Of a stretch of 64,000 bases of DNA, positions 26,415 to 35,563 are shown one piece after another. Every line of letters begins with the position of its first letter. Position 1 is the first letter of the stretch. The position numbers and the translations under genes were made by a program. Under the pieces are notes generated by a model. That model saw nothing but the letters and a program-made list of their open reading frames with translations. It was not told the origin of the DNA and ran no database searches. The DNA comes from an uncultured candidate division Zixibacteria bacterium (GTDB taxonomy: Bacteria; Zixibacteria; MSB-5A5; GN15; PGXB01), in the NCBI GenBank assembly GCA_937925655.1, contig CALAMC010000020.1, forward strand, positions 1 to 64,000, read 5' to 3'.

Positions 26415-26443
26415 TTGGCATATTATGTGCATTTGCACATAGT
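26415..26443 (+). promoter_or_regulatory. Promoter and 18-bp palindromic operator of the efflux operon
   Basis: TATGTGCATTTGCACATA (26424-26441) is a perfect inverted repeat, 8-bp arms around TT. It overlaps a promoter TTGGCA (26415-26420), 17 bases, CATAGT (26438-26443), and lies 39 bases before the adaptor ATG. This is a typical MarR site design. Confidence 0.65.
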
Positions 26444-26480
26444 GTAGTTGCAAGTATATATTCAATTATAAGAGGTGATT

Positions 26481-27524
26481 ATGAAGACTTTGAAACTGAA
26501 GCTGGTCGCAGCCATGATAACCATCCCCATCTTTGCCGGGTGCGACGGTAATCAGGAAGCCAAAAACATGGAACAGATTTATGCCGAAGAAGGCGTTCCG
26601 GTCAGGGTTGAAATGGTCCAGCCGGTATCGTTTTCGAGCAAATTGGGATACAATGCCGTTTTATCCGGAACCAGAGAATCCTCGGCCTATGCCGCAGTCG
26701 CAGACAATATCGACCGCATTAATTATAAAGTCGGCGATTATGTGGAAAAAGATGCGGTCGTTCTGACCTTCCCGACCGACAACCCTTCGGCACGTTATTT
26801 TCAGGCAAAGGTGGCCTATGAAAACTCCTTGGCGACTTATGAACGCATGAAAAATTATTATGATGTCGGGGGGCTGTCAAAACAGGATTTTGACAACGCC
26901 CGGGCCGCATATGAAGTCGCCGAGGCCGACTGGAACGCGGTCAAGCAATCGGTTCTGGTAAAGGCCCCGATAAGCGGCATTTTGACCCGCATTAATGTCC
27001 GCGAATCCGAAAACGTCGAGAAAGACGATGAGCTTTTTGCGGTCGCGCAAATCGACCGTCTTAAAGCCAGAATCTGGGTTTCGGATAAAGAAATCGGCAA
27101 TTTTGAAAAGGGGCAGATGGCTACCGCCCGGTGGGGCGGCATAACGCTCAAAGGACGAGTCGTTCAGGTGGACCTGTCGATGAATCGCGAACGCCAGGCC
27201 TTTGCCGTGGTTGCCGAATTCGACAATCCCGATCATATCGTTAAAAGCGGCGTAACGGCGAGAGTGGATGTTGCCACATATCAAAACCCCGATGGCATCA
27301 TTGTGGAACGCAAAAATATTACTAATGACGGTTGGAACAACTTTGTCTATGTCGTCGAAAACGGCGTCGCCCGCAAAAGAATAGTGGAGCTTGGCCGAAG
27401 CGATGGCCTCGCCGTCGAAATCACCGGCGGCCTAAGCCGGGGCGACACGCTTATAATCGAGGGGCAGTTGCATCTCGATGACGGCAAAAAAATCAGGATA
27501 ATCGAATCCGAGCAAACCCTATGA
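26481..27524 (+). CDS. RND efflux periplasmic adaptor lipoprotein (HlyD/AcrA family)
   Basis: 347 residues with a lipoprotein signal ending IFAGC (Cys20). After a short linker come the beta-barrel and lipoyl halves (residues about 60-90, AVADNIDRINYKVGDYVEKD), an alpha-helical hairpin (about 95-150, YFQAKVAYENSLATYERM and QDFDNARAAYEVAEADW) and the returning lipoyl half with VKAPISGILTRINV. It joins the RND pump to TolC. The start ATG follows AGAGGTGATT directly. The pump gene begins 68 bases later. Confidence 0.93.
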   Translation: MKTLKLKLVAAMITIPIFAGCDGNQEAKNMEQIYAEEGVPVRVEMVQPVSFSSKLGYNAVLSGTRESSAYAAVADNIDRINYKVGDYVEKDAVVLTFPTDNPSARYFQAKVAYENSLATYERMKNYYDVGGLSKQDFDNARAAYEVAEADWNAVKQSVLVKAPISGILTRINVRESENVEKDDELFAVAQIDRLKARIWVSDKEIGNFEKGQMATARWGGITLKGRVVQVDLSMNRERQAFAVVAEFDNPDHIVKSGVTARVDVATYQNPDGIIVERKNITNDGWNNFVYVVENGVARKRIVELGRSDGLAVEITGGLSRGDTLIIEGQLHLDDGKKIRIIESEQTL

Positions 27525-27592
27525 CGCAGTATTAGCCGATACTATGTCTGCCTTTGATGGCATAGCATAGTCGATGGCAAAGGAGATAATAG

Positions 27593-30500
27593 ATGTTTCT
27601 TTCAGATATTTCGATCAAGCGCCCGATTATGATGAGCATGTTTTTGATTGTCTTCTTGCTCTTCGGCGCCCTGGCCTTTTTCGGCATGCCTCTGAACCTG
27701 ATGTCCGATATCGATATTCCCTATGTGTCCGTACAAACTGTATATTCCGGGGCCGGGCCGAAAGAAGTCGAAACACAAATTACTAAAAAAATCGAAGATG
27801 CGGTGTCATCCGTTAGCAGGATCGATCAGCTGACCTCGTACTCGATGGAAGGCCTTTCCTTCGTCATTATCAAATTCGAGCTGGGCAAAGACGTTGACAT
27901 CGCCAGTCAGGAAGTAAAAGCCAAAGTCGACGCCATCGTCAGCAGCCTGCCCGATGACGCCGAACTGCCGACGGTCGAAAAACTGGACCTTCAGGAAATG
28001 CCGATTATAGACATCATCCTGTCCGGCGATTTGCCGATAACCGAACTCTGGGATATCGCCGACAAACAGCTTAAGGATCGTTTTTCGCAGATAGATGGTG
28101 TCGCTCGGGCAGAAATCAGCGGTGGCCGGGAGAGAGAAGTCGAGGTGATTCTTTCCGACCGCGTGGTTTTTCAAAATCAGATTTCCCTGTCTCAATTGTC
28201 ACAGGTTATCGGCGCCCATAACCTGGATATGCCCGGTGGTTATTTCAAAGGTGGCGGCCAGGAATACACCGTCCGCATGACCGGGCAATTCGGTAGTCTC
28301 GAGGATATTGCTGACCTGGAAGTCCCGACTGGCTACGGGTTTAAAAGGCTTCGGGATATCGCCGAAATCCGGGACGCCGGAGCCGAGGTGCGCGAACGTA
28401 CAGCCTTTTTCAATAACCTTGACAAAATCGGCAATCCCGACGTCGTTTTAATAAGCATTGTGAAAACGTCGGAAGGGAATACCGTCGATATCGCCGATGC
28501 CGTTCATGAATTACTCCCTGAAGTTGTACAAACGATTCCCGCCGGCTGTCGCCTGAACGTCGTCACCGATAAATCCGTTTTTGTCCGCGACACCGTCAAT
28601 GATACTATTACCAATATCATCCTCGGCATTCTATTGACCGGCCTGGTGCTTCTGATTTTCCTGCATGACCTCCGCTCGACCATAATCGTCGCTCTGGCCA
28701 TGCCGATGTCGATTCTTTCGGCCTTTCTGTTAATGAATCTGATGGATTACAGCAAGAACATCATCACTCTCATGGCCCTATCGACGTCGGTCGGAATTCT
28801 GGTCACCAACTCGGTCATTGTGATCGAAAACATTTTCCGGCATAAGTACATGGGCAAAAATCGTCGGGAAGCGGCCGTCGTGGGCACTTCAGAAGTGGTC
28901 ACCGCGGTCCTGGCCTCGACCGCCACCAATATGGCCGTCTTTCTGCCGATTGCCAATATGTCCGGGATACTCGGCCAGATTTTTGAGGCCTTTGCCCTGA
29001 CCATTGTTTTCGCTACCCTGTTTTCTCTTTTGATTTCTTTTACGCTGACGCCGATGATGGCCTCGTTGATCCTCCCTGAAAATGGCGACGGGGGCAATAA
29101 AAACATGCGCCGCATCGGCGACTGGTTCGAAGCCATGAATAAAAAAGCCGAGAACGGCTATAAAATGATGCTGGAAAAAATTCTTGCCTCCAAAAAACGT
29201 ATGGTATCGATTATCGCCGCCGGCGTCGCCCTGTTGCTGATCAGCTTCATGTTTGCCGGAAAAATCGGTTTCGAATTCGTTCCCGCCATGGACGAAGGAG
29301 ATATTCAGATTCATGTGGAACTCCCTGTCGGATATAACCTCGATGAAACGGCCGACGCCCTGATAAAAATCGAAAACCGCCTCAAGCAGTATTCCACGGT
29401 AAAAACCATACTAACCCAGCTTGGTTCGCTCAACATGATCGACCAGGGTACCAATCTGGCGCTGATGAAAATCAAGCTGGCGGACATTGCCGACCGGGAA
29501 CTGACCACCGAAGATATGGCTAATCTCATGATCCGCGACCTGTCCGATATGCCCAATATGATGCTTAAAATTAAGGCCATTTCATCCATGGAAATGGGCG
29601 GTCAGGACCCGGTGACATTTTATATTCAGGGCCAGGACGTGGACCGGCTGGAATTTTATAAACAGGTGATTCTCGATAAAATAATTGACGTTCCGGGGCT
29701 GATCAATCTCAATACCAGCTCGCGCTCCGGCAAACCCGAAATAAGCATTATTCCCGATCGACGGAAAATTTCGGAGGCCGGGTTGACGGTGCATGATATC
29801 GCCATGCAACTGCGCGGGGCTTTGACCGGGCTGGTGGCGACACAATACCGTGACCGGGGCGAAGAGTACGACGTACGGGTGATGATCGACGATGCCTCTC
29901 TTGATACACCCGAAAAAATCGCCAATCTGTCGGTTAAAGGACGCAACCGGATTTATACCCTGTCCGAACTGGCCGACGTTGAATTCGCCGCCGGTGTCAA
30001 TAAATTACTGCACATCGACAAATACAAAGCCATCCAATTTTCCGGGTCGCCGGCGGCGGGCGTCCCGCTCGGCAACGTGACCGCAGAAATTGAACGCCGT
30101 CTGGCCGAAATTGATTTCATGTCGGGATACAAAGTGAGCTGGGGCGGAACGGCGGAGATGATGAACGAAGCCATTGTCGATATGCTGACGGCTCTTATCA
30201 TGGCTATCGTTCTGACCTATATGCTTCTGGCCGCCATTCTGGAAGACCTGAAACAACCGCTTCTCGTGTTGGGAACATTTCCGCTGGCCCTGATTGGTGT
30301 CATCGGCATCATGGTCTTGACCGGGACGACCATGAATATCCTGGCCATGATGTCCGTCGTCATGCTCCTGGGAATTGTCGTCAATACGGCCATCCTGATT
30401 CTGGACTTTGTCAATATTCTGATGCGCGAACAGGGGATGACGGTTACGCAAGCGTTGCTCGAGGCCTGCCCTGTTAAATTGCGACCGATCACCATGTCCG

Positions 30501-30718
30501 CCGTTGCCATTATTCTTGGCATGCTGCCGATGGCTCTGGGCATGGGGGCTTCCGGTCGCGAATTCCGTCAACCCATGGGTATCGTCACCATTGGCGGTTT
30601 GGTGGTGTCGACGATCTTAACCCTGTTTATCATACCGGCCCTGACGGGCTTGCTGACAAAATCTAAACCCGCCTCATTGACTGTTAAAAACCGAGAACAG
30701 GGGGTAAATAATGAATAA
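27593..30718 (+). CDS. RND multidrug efflux pump permease (HAE1/AcrB-like)
   Basis: 1,041 residues, the family's normal size: 12 helices and two large periplasmic loops (about 35-330 and 560-860). It starts FLSDISIKRPIMM and has the internal repeat of the fold. In helix 4 the usual proton-relay Asp-Asp (AcrB 407/408) is replaced by Thr405-Asn406 (GILVTNSVIVIEN). Helix 10 has GIVVNTAIL where AcrB has Lys940. The coupling residues therefore differ from the classical pumps. AAGGAG lies eight bases before the ATG. The stop overlaps the start of the TolC gene by 8 bases. Confidence 0.94.
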   Translation: MFLSDISIKRPIMMSMFLIVFLLFGALAFFGMPLNLMSDIDIPYVSVQTVYSGAGPKEVETQITKKIEDAVSSVSRIDQLTSYSMEGLSFVIIKFELGKDVDIASQEVKAKVDAIVSSLPDDAELPTVEKLDLQEMPIIDIILSGDLPITELWDIADKQLKDRFSQIDGVARAEISGGREREVEVILSDRVVFQNQISLSQLSQVIGAHNLDMPGGYFKGGGQEYTVRMTGQFGSLEDIADLEVPTGYGFKRLRDIAEIRDAGAEVRERTAFFNNLDKIGNPDVVLISIVKTSEGNTVDIADAVHELLPEVVQTIPAGCRLNVVTDKSVFVRDTVNDTITNIILGILLTGLVLLIFLHDLRSTIIVALAMPMSILSAFLLMNLMDYSKNIITLMALSTSVGILVTNSVIVIENIFRHKYMGKNRREAAVVGTSEVVTAVLASTATNMAVFLPIANMSGILGQIFEAFALTIVFATLFSLLISFTLTPMMASLILPENGDGGNKNMRRIGDWFEAMNKKAENGYKMMLEKILASKKRMVSIIAAGVALLLISFMFAGKIGFEFVPAMDEGDIQIHVELPVGYNLDETADALIKIENRLKQYSTVKTILTQLGSLNMIDQGTNLALMKIKLADIADRELTTEDMANLMIRDLSDMPNMMLKIKAISSMEMGGQDPVTFYIQGQDVDRLEFYKQVILDKIIDVPGLINLNTSSRSGKPEISIIPDRRKISEAGLTVHDIAMQLRGALTGLVATQYRDRGEEYDVRVMIDDASLDTPEKIANLSVKGRNRIYTLSELADVEFAAGVNKLLHIDKYKAIQFSGSPAAGVPLGNVTAEIERRLAEIDFMSGYKVSWGGTAEMMNEAIVDMLTALIMAIVLTYMLLAAILEDLKQPLLVLGTFPLALIGVIGIMVLTGTTMNILAMMSVVMLLGIVVNTAILILDFVNILMREQGMTVTQALLEACPVKLRPITMSAVAIILGMLPMALGMGASGREFRQPMGIVTIGGLVVSTILTLFIIPALTGLLTKSKPASLTVKNREQGVNNE

Positions 30719-32009
30719 AACAATATTCCTTTCAATAAGCATGACTTTTCTTCTGGCACTGCCGATAAAGGCGGAAAAATATGACCTTGAACGCTTTCTC
30801 GACCTCGTCGAGCAAAACAGCAAGGATTTGAAGTTAGCCGAACTGGATGTACATATCGCCGCGAACGAAAAGAAACTGGCCGTATCCGGAGCACTGCCAA
30901 AACTTTCGGCCGGAGCCGGATATACACGCAACCTGACGGATATGTATATGTATGTGGATATGGGAGAGGAAGCCACCAAACTCCCCATTACCCGCAACAA
31001 CGAATACAGCGCCAATGTGGTTTTAAGCCAAACGCTGTTTAATGGGGCCGTGTACAATGCCATCCGGGCCGCCAGAGAATACCAACAGCTGACCAACTAT
31101 GTTTATGATGCCTCGTACCAGGAAATCATGACTTTCGCCAAGAAGGCGTTTTATCATACCCTTTTACTTAGGACGGTATGGGATGTATCGCGGGCATCCG
31201 AACAGAATGCCCGTGAAAATTATAACAATGTCAAAAAAGCCTATGATCTGGGACTGGCTTCTGAATTTCAACTGCTACAGGCCGACGTTCGATTCAAGGA
31301 TTATATTCCCCGGACGACCGAGGCCGAAAAGAACTACAATATTGCCCTGATTAACCTGAAAAATATGGCCGGCATACCAATTGACAAAGATATGGAACTG
31401 GATGGCCGACTGGATGACTATCCCGAACTGCCGGAAACGGTGAAAATGGAAACCGTCCTGGATCGTCGGCCCGACTTCAACGCCTTACTGTGGGAAGAAA
31501 AACTCCGTGCCACCAACGTCAAAGCGGAAAGAACCTCATACTTGCCGACGCTTGCCGGTAGCCTGACTTATGCCTATTCGGCGCAATCCGACGAGTGGCG
31601 GTTGGATGAGGAAAACAATGGTCTTATGCTCGGTTTGAATCTGTCTTTACCCATTTTTACCGGTGGGGCTACCAGTGCCAAAGTGCAAAAGGCGAAAATT
31701 GAACGCGATAAAACCCGCATTGCCATCGACCGTAGCAAACAGAATATCGAACGGGAACTTGAAAGCGTCCGGCTTCGCCTGCAGGAAGCGTATAAACGTA
31801 TCCTCTATGCCGAAGCGGCCATGAAAACGGCCCAAAAGGCCTTCGATATTGCCAAAGCTACTTCCGACGTCGGTCTGACAACCCAGCTGGAGCTTAAAGA
31901 CAGCCGCATTGTCCTGGATAATGCCACGACCGGGTATTACGCGGCCGTGTATGAGTATCTCGAAGCCTATTTTGACTGGGAAAAAGCCACCGGTAGGATC
32001 GGGCAATGA
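30711..32009 (+). CDS. TolC-family outer-membrane efflux channel
   Basis: 432 residues: signal peptide (about 1-21, ending PIKA), then two repeated OEP halves with long coiled helices (for example AARENYNNVKKAYDLGLASEFQLLQAD split by a strand, and AAMKTAQKAFDIAKATSD). The second half ends in LELKDSRIVLDNATTGYY. It forms the outer-membrane duct of the tripartite pump. Translationally coupled to the pump gene. Confidence 0.93.
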   Translation: MNKTIFLSISMTFLLALPIKAEKYDLERFLDLVEQNSKDLKLAELDVHIAANEKKLAVSGALPKLSAGAGYTRNLTDMYMYVDMGEEATKLPITRNNEYSANVVLSQTLFNGAVYNAIRAAREYQQLTNYVYDASYQEIMTFAKKAFYHTLLLRTVWDVSRASEQNARENYNNVKKAYDLGLASEFQLLQADVRFKDYIPRTTEAEKNYNIALINLKNMAGIPIDKDMELDGRLDDYPELPETVKMETVLDRRPDFNALLWEEKLRATNVKAERTSYLPTLAGSLTYAYSAQSDEWRLDEENNGLMLGLNLSLPIFTGGATSAKVQKAKIERDKTRIAIDRSKQNIERELESVRLRLQEAYKRILYAEAAMKTAQKAFDIAKATSDVGLTTQLELKDSRIVLDNATTGYYAAVYEYLEAYFDWEKATGRIGQ

Positions 32010-32148
32010 ACCAGGGATGTCTGGAAATAAAGCACGATATGAATTGCCGGTAGGCGACAGACGGGATTCCCAAAGGAGAGTCTGGTTCGCCTTTCTTCGG
32101 GCAATAATCGTGAATGGAGACAGCCCTAATGGAGAAAAATGATGCGGC

Positions 32149-32358
32149 ATGGATATCATTTCCGGCGCCGATGCGGCCAAGGCCGCCAACTGTTGTTGTG
32201 GCGATAACTTCCGGTGCGGCGATGCCTGCACGTGCCATGACGATTGTACCAAAGTCTGCACTGCCGGTACCTTATGTACCTGCGATAAAGCGGTCCAGGA
32301 TCGCTTCACCGCCTGCACTTGCCATGACTGTCAATGGAGTCCGTGCGGCTGTTCGTAA
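32149..32358 (+). CDS. Cysteine-rich metallothionein-like peptide
   Basis: 69 residues with 15 cysteines, all after residue 14. The pattern is CCC, CGDAC, CTCHDDC, CTC, CTCHDC and CGC; CTCH recurs twice. No signal peptide. Such CxC/CxxC density with His is the hallmark of metal-thiolate cluster peptides. Codon third positions (GCC, GGC, GAT, TGC) look like those of neighbouring genes. It does not match the SmtA/BmtA sequence I know. Weak point: the nearest GGAG is 14 bases before the ATG, and an overlapping 106-codon frame (32114-32434) has a better-placed ribosome site. It follows the efflux operon by 139 bases and precedes a terminator, so it may be its last gene. Confidence 0.55.
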   Translation: MDIISGADAAKAANCCCGDNFRCGDACTCHDDCTKVCTAGTLCTCDKAVQDRFTACTCHDCQWSPCGCS

Positions 32359-32384
32359 TAGTCGGGCAGTATCGTATTATCACC

Positions 32385-32418
32385 CCGGGTGGCTCGTCAT
32401 GGGCCACCCGGTCGATTT
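32385..32418 (+). terminator. Terminator at the end of the efflux/metallothionein-like region
   Basis: CCGGGTGGC (32385-32393) pairs perfectly with GCCACCCGG (32403-32411), then TCGATTTTA. It lies 26 bases after the cysteine-rich gene. Confidence 0.75.
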
Positions 32419-32430
32419 TATAGACGTAAC

Positions 32431-34704
32431 TTAAATGTTTGTTTTGAGTTTTTTCAATCTGTCACGGGCATCATCGACCATCTTCAGTGGAAACTGCGAA
32501 TTTCCCCAATGCCTTAAAAATCCCTCATAAGCGGTTACTGCCTGCTCCGTCAACCCAAGATACTCGCACGCGAGGCCGTTATAATAATGCGCCTGTACGA
32601 TAAATATGGCCCACAGGGTATAATCCAAATAATGATTGCCGATGATATCACTGAATATACCACGAGCTTTTTCGTAGTCGCCGCGCATGAGATATATTTT
32701 CCCCATGGCAAAGCGCGCGGTTAATTCAAACAGCGGTTCCGCCAGCGATTTCTCATAATTTTCTATGGCCGCCTCCAGATCACCGTGCGCCGCCGCCAAC
32801 GCACCGTGTGCATACCATAAAGGCATTGCCGGCATCTTATCGTGCACCAACAGGCTGTCGATCCGGCTGATTATTTCCTCCGCTTTTGCGTATTGACCAC
32901 ATTGTGCCAGAATCTCCGCCAAAAATGAATTGGAACTGGCACGAAAACCGGGAAAGACCCGGTAACTTAATTTCAGGCTTTGACTCATATCTTCGATGGC
33001 TTCCTCCCGGCGGTCCAAAAGCATTAGTATGTATGCCCGAATAAAACGATAGGAAGAATATCGTTCTTCGCCATTTTCAACGATATCGGCGGTGATGAAG
33101 TCATCCAGCATTTTGAACGCACTATCGAATTGACCGGAGGCAATCGGAAGGCAGGCCAGATACAGCCGGGCTTCGGCGCGGATGATGTATTCGGGAGACT
33201 GGTTCGCTCTCCGATAATAACTTTCAGCCGAATCCAGCTCGCGGGCAAAGAAATAGGCATGCCCCAGGTTCATAATTGGTATGTAGTAATCGGGTTTTAT
33301 CTTCACCGCCTGTTTATATGATTCAATGGCCTCATGGACCATGCCGTGATTCAAATAAATGTCTCCGCGGCTGTCCAGAGGATTGGCCTCATCCGGGGCC
33401 AGTCGTATATATGTATTTATTGCTTCGATGGCCTTTTCCGTGTTTCCCAGTTTATCGTGCGAATATGCCAGAATGTTGTAGGCCAGTTTAAAAGTCGAAT
33501 CAATCAGCAGGGTGGAATCTAAATAAGCAATCGCGTTGGAATAATCCCGCCTGCCAAACAGCAGTTCGCCAAGCGTATAGTAGGCGAGTTTCTCGTCGGG
33601 AAACGAAGCCGTCAACTCCTTCAATATGACTATGGCCGAGTCCGTCTGGCCATCGACCATTGCGGCGCGCGCCTGAATATACGCCCGTTCGACGCGGCCG
33701 GCCTTGTCAATGTATTGAATTGCTCTATTTATTAGTCGGGTGTCGGCCAATAGCGACAGGTAGTAATAAGCCATGGCCATGGTGGAATCATATTCGAGTG
33801 CCAACCTGAAAGCATGGCGGGCGTCATCCTGATAGAATTTGAAATAAGCCTTTACGCCTTCGAGATAAAAACGATAAGCCGTCTGTGATTGAGTCGTAAT
33901 TTCGCTTATTCTGGGGTCAGGCTCGCCATAAGCCTCGTCCGGAAGACGCAGGGCGCGTTTGATCTGCACCGTCAGACGGTCGGTCAGTTCGTATATTGAT
34001 TCGTCCGCCCCGGCTTCGTACCTGTAATCGACGGCTGAATCGGGATACGCCATGTCGGTCAATCTGATTTTTATTTTGTAATGTGGATCAACTTCCTCGA
34101 TCGCTCCCGTAATATAAACGCCGGCGCCCGCCTGTTGTGCGGCGTATTGCGCAAACCCGGAATCGTGTTGACTGGTGTATTGTTTGGCCGCCATCTGTAA
34201 AATACTCTCGATTCGATGGTTCGGGACTACCTTAATGTAGTGAGATTCACTTAAGTCTGCCGTCAACAGACCCGCGAAAATTCGTCCGAGGTCTTCAGGG
34301 TCCTCCGGAACAACCTTGTTTTCAAAACCGAAGACGATAATCCTGTTCCCTGATGCAAAGGCCGACTTGTCGGACCCTATTTCTATATACCAGGGTTTCA
34401 AGATTAGAATAAGAACCAATAAACAGCCCAGGGCTATCGATGGCTTTAAATAACGTATGCCCCAAATTCCCCGTTTCTCCGGAATTTCTTCCTCCGGTCG
34501 AACCATACCTTCGATAGTTTTTTTCACTTCCGGGTCGAGATTCAGAATATGCGCAATCTTTTCGAAATCCTGCACATCCTTCAGGACAGAGGGGTCCTCC
34601 AATATTAGAATTTCAAACTCCCTTTTCTGCTTTTCGGAAAGCAGGCCAAGCTCGTAGGCATGAATCAGGGCAATAAGGTCATTTTTGCGGCCGTCATTTT
34701 CCAT
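32431..34704 (-). CDS. Membrane TPR-repeat protein, possible anti-sigma factor
   Basis: 757 residues. A cytoplasmic N-terminus (1-85, with IHAYELGLLSEKQKREFEIL, like the ASD part of anti-sigma factors but without zinc ligands) is followed by one membrane helix (87-103). Outside comes a TolB/FlgO-like domain (about 115-260, IIVFGFENKVVPEDPEDLGR, ITGAIEEVDPHYKIKIRL) and then at least ten TPRs (for example NILAYSHDKLGNTEKAIEAI, SRGDIYLNHGMVHEAIESY). Start ATG 34704, with AGGGG upstream, overlaps the sigma factor gene by 11 bases. The pairing suggests it holds the sigma factor and releases it on an envelope signal. That role is inferred. Confidence 0.85.
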   Translation of the reverse strand: MENDGRKNDLIALIHAYELGLLSEKQKREFEILILEDPSVLKDVQDFEKIAHILNLDPEVKKTIEGMVRPEEEIPEKRGIWGIRYLKPSIALGCLLVLILILKPWYIEIGSDKSAFASGNRIIVFGFENKVVPEDPEDLGRIFAGLLTADLSESHYIKVVPNHRIESILQMAAKQYTSQHDSGFAQYAAQQAGAGVYITGAIEEVDPHYKIKIRLTDMAYPDSAVDYRYEAGADESIYELTDRLTVQIKRALRLPDEAYGEPDPRISEITTQSQTAYRFYLEGVKAYFKFYQDDARHAFRLALEYDSTMAMAYYYLSLLADTRLINRAIQYIDKAGRVERAYIQARAAMVDGQTDSAIVILKELTASFPDEKLAYYTLGELLFGRRDYSNAIAYLDSTLLIDSTFKLAYNILAYSHDKLGNTEKAIEAINTYIRLAPDEANPLDSRGDIYLNHGMVHEAIESYKQAVKIKPDYYIPIMNLGHAYFFARELDSAESYYRRANQSPEYIIRAEARLYLACLPIASGQFDSAFKMLDDFITADIVENGEERYSSYRFIRAYILMLLDRREEAIEDMSQSLKLSYRVFPGFRASSNSFLAEILAQCGQYAKAEEIISRIDSLLVHDKMPAMPLWYAHGALAAAHGDLEAAIENYEKSLAEPLFELTARFAMGKIYLMRGDYEKARGIFSDIIGNHYLDYTLWAIFIVQAHYYNGLACEYLGLTEQAVTAYEGFLRHWGNSQFPLKMVDDARDRLKKLKTNI

Positions 34705-35248
34705 TTTCCCCTGCCTTTGCTTCATCAATGCATATTTTCATCGCCTGACGCGCCCGAAACAATATATTATATATCGCCTTATCGGTAATGCTCAATTTTC
34801 TTCCGATCTCCTTCGTGCTGTACCCTTGATAATGGAAGTTTAGCACGCGAGCATAGGCCATATTGGTCCGGCAGATTTTTTTTAAACATTCAACCACCCG
34901 GTGTCGCAATTCCAGATCCACCGACACCTCCGTATGCCCGGCTTTTGAATCGTAATATTGCCTGTCAAGACGGCCTTTTCTTTTCTTGTCGCGGTAGTAG
35001 CTCTTCAATTTATTTTCATATATCATGTGAACCCAGCCGCCGAAGCTGATGTGAATTCTGGTCTTCCGATATTTTTCCGATATCACCATCATAATTTCCT
35101 GAACCAGTTCCTGCGCATCATTGGCGTCATATACCTTATGTTTCACGAGTAGCCGGAGTGACTCTGATAATTGCTCGAAAAGCCGTCTTTCCGCACAAAT
35201 ATCTCCGTTTATGACTGCGTTATATAAGGTATTTACGTCCATCATCAT
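34694..35248 (-). CDS. ECF-type RNA polymerase sigma factor
   Basis: About 184 residues. Region 2 is at 30-95 (LVKHKVYDANDAQELVQEIM, then FGGWVHMIYENKLKSYYRDK). Region 4 is at 115-170, with the HTH YQGYSTKEIGRKLSITDKAIYNILFRARQ. No region 1 or 3. It directs transcription of a regulon that probably includes its own operon. ATG 35248 is used; a TTG three codons earlier is possible. On the minus strand TATAAT occurs about 20 bases before the start. Overlap with the TPR gene supports a sigma/anti-sigma unit. Confidence 0.9.
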   Translation of the reverse strand: MMMDVNTLYNAVINGDICAERRLFEQLSESLRLLVKHKVYDANDAQELVQEIMMVISEKYRKTRIHISFGGWVHMIYENKLKSYYRDKKRKGRLDRQYYDSKAGHTEVSVDLELRHRVVECLKKICRTNMAYARVLNFHYQGYSTKEIGRKLSITDKAIYNILFRARQAMKICIDEAKAGENGK

Positions 35249-35402
35249 TGTCGCCAAAAATCCAAAAATATATTATAAGACGTTTTGGGACAATGATATA
35301 TTCATAGGAGAAATAATATTTATTGTCTCCCCCCGCATTTATAGTCGGCTCATTGAGAAAAAGACCCCTCCAAAGCGACTAACCACAATAAAGAGGCTTT
35401 TG

Positions 35403-35518
35403 GGGCCAACCGGGTTTGGAAACCCCGTATACCCATGATTGAAACGGCGGGCCGGTGGATTATGGTCAAAATACTGACTCCCACGATAAGGCGTCGCCGC
35501 TTTAATCCCGGTTGGCCC
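35403..35518. other. Structured intergenic element with 12-bp perfect terminal inverted repeats
   Basis: GGGCCAACCGGG (35403-35414) and CCCGGTTGGCCC (35507-35518) are exact inverses 92 bases apart. Inside are a small competing hairpin GGGTTT-GG-AAACCC (35412-35425) and nested pairings CGGCG/CGCCG (35445-35449 with 35495-35499) and GTGG/CCAC (35454-35457 with 35480-35483). It ends 45 bases before the start of the beta-helix exoprotein gene. It may be a leader RNA or a MITE-like element; no target duplication or known riboswitch signature was recognised. The rest of the 306-base gap is featureless. Confidence 0.5.
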
Positions 35519-35563
35519 GGATATGACAATACATTGAAACATTTTAATTAATAGGAGCCCTCC

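Noticed and set aside
31647..32318. 223-codon minus-strand frame across the end of the TolC gene
   Set aside because: Antisense to a well-supported TolC family gene and has no recognisable features.
32114..32434. 106-codon frame overlapping the cysteine-rich peptide
   Set aside because: Its product is a Pro/Ala/Arg-rich string without domain character and runs through the terminator. Its ribosome site is better placed, so it is kept as the main rival to the metallothionein reading.
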